Positions 36,730-41,037 of a DNA stretch of 41,037 nt are shown in pieces. The translations under genes and the position numbers were made by a program. The stretch comes from Deltaproteobacteria bacterium. GTDB taxonomy: Bacteria > Myxococcota_A > Polyangia > Polyangiales > Ga0077539. The notes under the pieces are model-generated. The model worked only from the letters and a program-made list of their open reading frames with translations. It was not told where the DNA came from and made no database searches. Location: contig CANJUR010000040.1 of the NCBI GenBank assembly GCA_947477565.1, positions 1-41,037 of the forward strand, given 5' to 3'. Each line of letters opens with the position of its first letter. The first letter of the stretch is position 1.

Positions 36730-36972
36730 TCAGTCTTCGACGATGTTGAGGAGCACGCGCTGCCCCGAGACCGCGGTTGCGGCGGAGAGCACAGTGCGCA
36801 AGGCGCGGGCGGTCTGACCACGGCGGCCGATGACCTTCCCGAGGTCGTCGGGGGCGACGCGCAGTTCGATGACCACGGCTCCGTCGCGGGACGACTCCGA
36901 CACCTTTACGGCGTCAGGCTTATCAACCAGCGAGCGGGCGAGGTGACGAACAATCAGGAAGGGGTCGACCAT
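36730..36972 (-). CDS. khpA: KH-domain RNA-binding protein KhpA
   Basis: Small RNA-binding protein of 80 residues consisting of one KH domain. The GxxG loop is in LGKVIGRRGQTARALR. It is the YlqC/KhpA type normally found between rpsP and rimM, as here (19 bases after rpsP, 17 before rimM). In other bacteria KhpA pairs with KhpB/Jag to bind many transcripts and affect cell division; no khpB is in this window. Confidence 0.93.
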   Translation of the reverse strand: MVDPFLIVRHLARSLVDKPDAVKVSESSRDGAVVIELRVAPDDLGKVIGRRGQTARALRTVLSAATAVSGQRVLLNIVED

Positions 36973-36991
36973 GACAATGCAGTCGCGACGA

Positions 36992-37249
36992 TCAGGACGC
37001 AGCGACGACGGCCGGGTGGCGCTTCACGAGGTTGGTAACTTCCTGGGAAAGCTGAGCGCCAACCTTCTGCCAGTAGCCAAGCCTGTCGCGGTCGAGTTCG
37101 AGGGTCTTGGTGGCATCCTTCGCCCGCGGGTCGTACAGCCCGATAAGCTCGATGTGCTTGCCGTCCCGGGGGGCGCGCGAATCCGTCACCACCACGCGGT
37201 AGATCGGAGTCTTCTTGGTACCCACGCGCGCCAAACGAATCTTGACCAT
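36992..37249 (-). CDS. rpsP: 30S ribosomal protein S16
   Basis: Small-subunit ribosomal protein of 85 residues. The sequence opens with the hallmark MVKIRLARVGTKKTPIYRVV and contains DSRAPRDGKHIELIGLYDP, followed by a helical end. A good ribosome site (AGGAAGG, minus strand) precedes the ATG at 37249. It is the first gene of the translation operon rpsP-khpA-rimM-trmD-SPOUT. Confidence 0.97.
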   Translation of the reverse strand: MVKIRLARVGTKKTPIYRVVVTDSRAPRDGKHIELIGLYDPRAKDATKTLELDRDRLGYWQKVGAQLSQEVTNLVKRHPAVVAAS

Positions 37250-37315
37250 GATTACGAAGCCTTCCTAAACCGGGACTGATCAACAACGGCCCTTCGATGG
37301 GCGTCAGGGGGGCGG

Positions 37316-37345
37316 AAACTACCGTCGCGACCTCGCCCCCGTCAA
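37316..37345 (-). promoter_or_regulatory. candidate promoter of the rpsP operon
   Basis: On the minus strand TTGACG (37340-37345) and a weak TAGTTT (37316-37321) are separated by 18 bases and lie 67 bases before the rpsP start codon. The -35 is inside one arm of an 11-bp inverted repeat. Confidence 0.4.
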
Positions 37346-37397
37346 GCGCTGCCCCCGACACGATCGTCCTGACCGCGGCCATGTCTCGCTTGACGGG
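37338..37397. repeat. 11-bp perfect inverted repeat between rpsP and the cytochrome gene
   Basis: CCCGTCAAGCG (37338-37348) and CGCTTGACGGG (37387-37397) are exact reverse complements, 38 bases apart. Each arm contains a TTGACG reading outward toward its own gene. Confidence 0.85.
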
Positions 37398-37427
37398 ACC
37401 ACGCGCAGCCCGCAATCCAAGTCCTCG

Positions 37428-39083
37428 ATGCCCTCGATTTCGCTCCGCTCCTCCCGCGTATGGCCCCTGCTGCTGCTGTCCATCAGCGCGTCGTTTGGTA
37501 TCGGCGCGTCGTGTCGACGCGAGCCCGCTCCAGTGATTGCCGCGATGCTGCCACGCTCATCGATTCGCCTGTATTTCCTGGCTGATCTCGACGGCTACCT
37601 TGAGCCCTGCGGCTGCCAGGCGCGCCCCCTCGGTGGCATCGATCGCATCGCCGCACTGGTCGACCGAGAACGCCCAGCGCACCCGCACAGCCTCTTCGTA
37701 GCCGCGGGCAATCTCTTCTATGAACATCCCACACTCGAAGCGCAGATGGCCTTCCAGGAGCGCGTGCGCGCGGAGACCCTCGGACCCATTCTGGACGGCC
37801 TTCACCTCGCGGCCTACGCACAAGGTCCGGCAGACTACGCGCTCGGGGCCGAAGGGTTCCGGGCAGCGGCGCACGGGACGCGCGCGCGATCGCTCGGCGC
37901 CAACGTGGTCGGGGGCGATGCGACCCTCGTGCGCCTGGTCGATGGGGTGCGTGTGGGCCTCGTCGGCGTGAGCGATTTCGCCAATGCTGAGGGCGTCCGC
38001 CCAGATGGAGCTCCTGCCACTACGGACGCCGTCGAGGCCGCCCGAACCGCGGTCGCCTCGCTGCGAGGTCGGGTCGATGTGGTGGTCGTACTGGCCTCCG
38101 TTCCGCGCCGCGTTGCACGAACGATCGCGGGCGAGGTCGAGGGCGTGGACTTCGTCATCGCCGCGCGCGAGTCGTCGGCCACGCCGCCCCCGCCAGAGCG
38201 CATCGGCCAGGCGCACCTTCTGACCGCCATCGACCAGGGCAAGGGCCTCGGCGCCATCGACCTCTACGTCAACGGCACGGGGCCGTTTCACGACACCTCG
38301 GACGCGAGCGCGTCGGCCGAGAGGGCCCGCCTCGACGAGCGGATTCACACACTTGCGAGTCGCATCGCCGCATGGGATCGAGACCCCGCGACGGACCGCG
38401 CCGCAATCGCCGCGCAGCGTACGCGGCTGACCGAGATGACTGCGCGGCGCACCGCCCTCGATCACCGCACCGTGCCGACCCTCGGGCGTGCCTTCGAGGC
38501 GAGGTCGTTCGAAATCTCTCCGGACGTGGCGCGCGCCCCGTCCGTGCAGGCGCAGATCTCGACCTACTTCCACGCCATCAACGAACGCAACCGTCTCGAG
38601 TACGCCTCGTTGCGCGCACCTCCGCCCCCGCCAGGCGCGCCCTCGTACGTGGGCGTCGAAGCCTGCCGCGACTGCCACGAGGAGGCCTACGACGTCTGGC
38701 TGCGAACGCCTCACGGCCATGCGTACCGCACGCTGGAAGACGCCTCGAAGAACTTCAACCTCGCGTGCGTGGGCTGCCACGTCACCGGGTACCGCCAACC
38801 GGGCGGCAGCGAGGTTGTGCAGAACGATGGCCTCCGCGATGTGCAATGCGAGACGTGCCACGGCCCCGGCAGCGCCCATGTGGACGCACGCAACAACACC
38901 GCGCGCCGAGCGACCATCCGTCGCGATACGCCCGTGGATGTCTGCGCCCCGTGCCACACCCCCGAGCACTCGGATCACTTCAATTACGCCAGCTATATTC
39001 CGCGCATCCTCGGCCCGGGCCACGGCCGACCCATGACCGACGCGGACGCCGGCACCCCCGCGCGCACCGCGATGCTCCCCTGA
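37428..39083 (+). CDS. tetrahaem cytochrome c with 5'-nucleotidase-like N-terminal domain
   Basis: Exported protein of 551 residues. A hydrophobic signal peptide ends near GASC (C29), possibly lipidated. Residues about 47-275 look like a metallophosphatase/5'-nucleotidase fold (LADLDGYLEPCGCQARPLGG, LFVAAGNLF), but the usual AGD ligand is N95 and the HG signature is DG. Residues about 300-345 form a coiled-coil-like linker. The C-terminal part holds four haem motifs: CRDCH (413-417), CVGCH (447-451), CETCH (474-478) and CAPCH (506-510), in a cytochrome c554-like arrangement. Probably a periplasmic electron carrier; the partner is unknown. The ATG at 37428 gives a good signal peptide. It is followed by the RlpA gene. 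Confidence 0.9.
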   Translation: MPSISLRSSRVWPLLLLSISASFGIGASCRREPAPVIAAMLPRSSIRLYFLADLDGYLEPCGCQARPLGGIDRIAALVDRERPAHPHSLFVAAGNLFYEHPTLEAQMAFQERVRAETLGPILDGLHLAAYAQGPADYALGAEGFRAAAHGTRARSLGANVVGGDATLVRLVDGVRVGLVGVSDFANAEGVRPDGAPATTDAVEAARTAVASLRGRVDVVVVLASVPRRVARTIAGEVEGVDFVIAARESSATPPPPERIGQAHLLTAIDQGKGLGAIDLYVNGTGPFHDTSDASASAERARLDERIHTLASRIAAWDRDPATDRAAIAAQRTRLTEMTARRTALDHRTVPTLGRAFEARSFEISPDVARAPSVQAQISTYFHAINERNRLEYASLRAPPPPPGAPSYVGVEACRDCHEEAYDVWLRTPHGHAYRTLEDASKNFNLACVGCHVTGYRQPGGSEVVQNDGLRDVQCETCHGPGSAHVDARNNTARRATIRRDTPVDVCAPCHTPEHSDHFNYASYIPRILGPGHGRPMTDADAGTPARTAMLP

Positions 39084-39122
39084 AAGTTGTCCATTCTCTG
39101 CGATTCGCGGAACGTTCAGCTG

Positions 39123-39527
39123 ATGCGAGCGACCCTCCTGCTCCTGGCGACGACCGTTAGCCTCGTCGGCTGTGGCACCACGCTCGCGGCGCGCAGCACC
39201 ATCAGGGCCGCGCCAGGGAGCGTGCAGCAGGGCTACGCGTCTTTCTATAGCGACCGCCTCGCGGGGCACGCGACTGCGAGCGGCGAACCCTACAATCCGA
39301 CGGCGCTCACCGCCGCGCACCGCACTCTCCCTTTCGGGACTCGGGTGGCTGTGCAGCGAATCGACACCGGCGCGCGCGTCGAAGTGCGAATCAACGACCG
39401 CGGCCCCTACGCGGGCAATAGGCGCATCGTCGATCTGTCCCGCTCCGCAGCGGAGGCCATCTCGATGATTCGCGCGGGAGTCGTCGCAGTCACCCTCGAA
39501 GTCGTCTCGACGCCAGGAGCCCGCTAG
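39123..39527 (+). CDS. rlpA: RlpA-like lipoprotein (double-psi beta-barrel)
   Basis: Septal or cell-envelope lipoprotein of 134 residues. The signal peptide ends in LVGC (C17). The RlpA domain covers nearly all the mature part: GYASFYSDRLAGHATASGE, PYNPTALTAAHRTLPFGTRV and VRINDRGPYAGNRRIVDLS. RlpA enzymes cleave glycan strands lacking stem peptides as lytic transglycosylases. The acidic residue of the DRGPY block is present, consistent with activity. There is no SPOR domain. It starts 39 bases after the cytochrome gene on the same strand; the shorter ATG (39123) was preferred to one at 39087 because it gives a proper signal peptide. Confidence 0.9.
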   Translation: MRATLLLLATTVSLVGCGTTLAARSTIRAAPGSVQQGYASFYSDRLAGHATASGEPYNPTALTAAHRTLPFGTRVAVQRIDTGARVEVRINDRGPYAGNRRIVDLSRSAAEAISMIRAGVVAVTLEVVSTPGAR

Positions 39528-39616
39528 CTCGAGAAACCGTCAGCTGCGCCCCAGCAGCCGAGCGTGCATCGATCAACCGAGGTCGTGCGCTAGCGCGTAC
39601 CCTCCGCAGCCCTCCG

Positions 39617-40813
39617 ATGGACCTCCCCCACCCTTCCCTGCCGCTCTCGTTCACGCCTCGAGCGACGTGCGCACACTGCCTCCGTCCGAAGGCCTTCTGC
39701 TGGTGCCCACACCTCGTGTCCCTGGAGACCACCACGCGGGTGGTTCTGCTGCAGCACCCGCGGGAGCGCGACGTCGCCATCGGCACTGCGCGCATGGCGA
39801 GCCTCTGTCTCCCCAACTCCGAGCTTCACGTGGGTATCGACTGGAGCGCCTCCCCCGCCCTCGCCCGCGCCGTATCCGACCCCGCCCGGCCTGCCGCGCT
39901 GCTCTACCCGGGAGACGATGCCATCGACATCGTTGCGCACCCACCCAGTGGCCCGGTCACCCTGGTCGTTGTGGACGGAACCTGGAGCCTCACCCGCAAG
40001 CTCGTCGCGCGAAATCCCGTACTCGCAAACCTTCCGCGGTACGCGTTTAACCCTCCCGCACCGAGCGAGTACCGCATCCGACGCGAGCCTGCAGAGACCT
40101 TTGTCTCCACCCTCGAGGCGCTGGTGCATGTGCTGGGTGCCCTCGAAGGCGACCCCGAGCGCTTCCGCGCGATGCTCATGCCCTTCCGCGCAATGGTCGA
40201 CGCACAGATCGCCTGCGAGTCCGCGGAGCACAACCACCGCGGTCGACGACCGCGACCGCCGAGGCCCCCGCGCCCCCGCACCCTCTCTCCACTCCACGAT
40301 CGCGCGCCCGACGTGGTGTGCGTCATCGGTGAGTCCAGTGCCTGGCCGCGTCCCACAAATCCAGAATCCCCAGTCTGGCCAGAGGAGATCATTCAGTGGC
40401 TGGCGCATCGGCCCGCGACCGCAGAAACCTTCGAGGCGATCATCACCCCGCAACATCCACTCGCGCCGGGAACCTCCGCACAAACCGGGCTACGCGCCGA
40501 TGACCTTCAGCGCAGTGAGCCCCGCGAGTCTGCGCTCGCTCGCTGGCGGGCGTTCGTGCGTGACACCGACATTGTCTGCTCCTGGGGGGTGTTCGGAACC
40601 GGGCTGCTCGAAGCCGCCGGGGGGTATCTGCCCGTCGATCGCGTTGATCTACGACGCATCGCGCGCGCCGAAGCCAACGGCAACGTCGGCTCTCCCGGCG
40701 AGTACCTCACCCGCATCGGAGAATCCCTCGAGGACGTCATCGCCCTGGGCCTCGGCCGCGCTGGGAACAGGCTCGCTCACATCGCTGCGGTGGCCCGGCA
40801 CGTCGCCCGGTAG
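39617..40813 (+). CDS. DTW-domain protein (tRNA-uridine aminocarboxypropyltransferase-like) fused to a degenerate exonuclease-like domain
   Basis: Protein of 398 residues in two parts. Residues 15-205 are a DTW domain: zinc-type cysteines CAHC...CWC (C18, C21, C28, C30), motif DGTW (D120, T122, W123), NPVLANLPR, PSEYRIRR (149-156) and STLEA (164-168). The family (TapT/TuaA, Tsr3-like) transfers the aminocarboxypropyl group of SAM to tRNA uridine. An Arg/Pro-rich linker (about 209-225) joins a C-terminal part (231-398). That part follows the DnaQ/DEDDh exonuclease pattern (FEAIITPQHPLAPGTSAQTG, IVCSWGVFGTGLL, NRLAHIA) but lacks its catalytic acidic residues except E239. The ATG at 39617 fits the DTW start. 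The gene converges with the xanthine-dehydrogenase-type gene. Confidence 0.87.
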   Translation: MDLPHPSLPLSFTPRATCAHCLRPKAFCWCPHLVSLETTTRVVLLQHPRERDVAIGTARMASLCLPNSELHVGIDWSASPALARAVSDPARPAALLYPGDDAIDIVAHPPSGPVTLVVVDGTWSLTRKLVARNPVLANLPRYAFNPPAPSEYRIRREPAETFVSTLEALVHVLGALEGDPERFRAMLMPFRAMVDAQIACESAEHNHRGRRPRPPRPPRPRTLSPLHDRAPDVVCVIGESSAWPRPTNPESPVWPEEIIQWLAHRPATAETFEAIITPQHPLAPGTSAQTGLRADDLQRSEPRESALARWRAFVRDTDIVCSWGVFGTGLLEAAGGYLPVDRVDLRRIARAEANGNVGSPGEYLTRIGESLEDVIALGLGRAGNRLAHIAAVARHVAR

Positions 40814-40820
40814 GCGACCG

Positions 40821-41037
40821 TCAAACTCGCCGTGCCTCGATCGCCGCAAGGATAGCCTCGTGCGTCGCCGGGGAGGCCAACGCCACCGCTCCAGGCTGCT
40901 CCGAGAAGGCCGCGACGGCCTCTCGAATGGCCTCGCGCGCACTGATCGCCAGCATCAAGGGCGGCTCACCGACGGCCTTGCTGCCGTGGATGGTGTTCGA
41001 TTGCCCGGCGTCGGGCAGCAGCGTCACCCGAAAGTCC
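40821..41037 (-). CDS. xdhB: xanthine dehydrogenase molybdenum-binding subunit, C-terminal fragment
   Basis: Only the last 71 residues or so are inside the window; the gene continues beyond the right edge. The visible end reads DFRVTLLPDAGQSNTIHGSK and AVGEPPLMLAISAREAIREA, which match the C-terminal signature of xanthine-dehydrogenase-type molybdopterin subunits, including the GxxxVGEPP turn that carries the active-site glutamate. The rest (VAAFSEQPGAVALASPATHEAI) is a typical helical end with short tail. The subunit name differs between organisms, and a related aldehyde or purine oxidase cannot be excluded from the fragment. Confidence 0.82.
   Translation of the reverse strand, partial: DFRVTLLPDAGQSNTIHGSKAVGEPPLMLAISAREAIREAVAAFSEQPGAVALASPATHEAILAAIEARRV

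Noticed and set aside
37557..39320. 587-residue minus-strand open frame opposite the cytochrome gene
   Set aside because: It covers CxxCH codons of a clear cytochrome on the other strand and runs into the RlpA gene; arginine-rich shadow.
39587..39596. GCGCTAGCGC palindrome before the DTW gene
   Set aside because: Short, without a second copy or promoter context; chance is sufficient.

Overview
The window is GC-rich (about 70% by eye), densely coding DNA from a bacterial chromosome. There is no gap over 300 bases between genes, and I see no rRNA, tRNA, CRISPR array, insertion sequence or prophage. The gene families point to a myxobacterium-like member of the Myxococcota: cysteine-rich lipoproteins, a one-chain Ser/Thr-kinase/sigma-54 activator, a response regulator with a DUF4388/PATAN-type region, giant TPR proteins and a multihaem cytochrome. 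This assignment is inference from gene content; no species marker was read.

Layout. 1-1770 (minus): truD followed by the start of an ExbB/TolQ-type proton channel gene cut by the window edge. 1846-5193 (plus): four genes chained by ATGA overlaps (serine hydrolase, M48 metalloprotease lipoprotein, exported barrel-like protein, small lipoprotein), probably an envelope operon. 5344-6213 (minus): cysteine-rich lipoprotein. 6333-7904 (plus): SCP2 domain protein plus a CaiB/BaiF (AMACR-like) protein, probably acyl-CoA or lipid metabolism. 7958-9593 (minus): membrane protein then a single-domain receiver with Glu at the phospho-acceptor site. They diverge from a 1572-aa kinase-NTPase-TPR-GAF-sigma54-Fis regulator (9721-14439). 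14443-15045 (minus): Fe/Mn superoxide dismutase, divergent from a lipoprotein (15215-16540).

16545-33165 (minus) is a long co-directional run. In transcription order it holds a receiver-DUF4388/PATAN-type protein, two giant TPR proteins (1615 and 1682 aa) that share a C-terminal domain, a PQQ-type beta-propeller, RNase R and a large lipoprotein. This is the best candidate for an undescribed system: a phospho-switchable adaptor with two paralogous scaffolds and an exported propeller.

33293-34832 (plus): pyrR-pyrB. 34890-37249 (minus): the conserved translation operon rpsP-khpA-rimM-trmD plus a SPOUT RNA methyltransferase. 37428-39527 (plus): a tetrahaem cytochrome with a 5'-nucleotidase-like N-terminus lacking key metal ligands, then an RlpA-like lipoprotein. 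39617-40813 (plus): a DTW-domain tRNA modification enzyme whose C-terminal third reads as a catalytically dead DnaQ-like exonuclease domain, which is the most striking single-gene observation. The window ends inside the 3' end of a xanthine-dehydrogenase-type molybdenum subunit gene.
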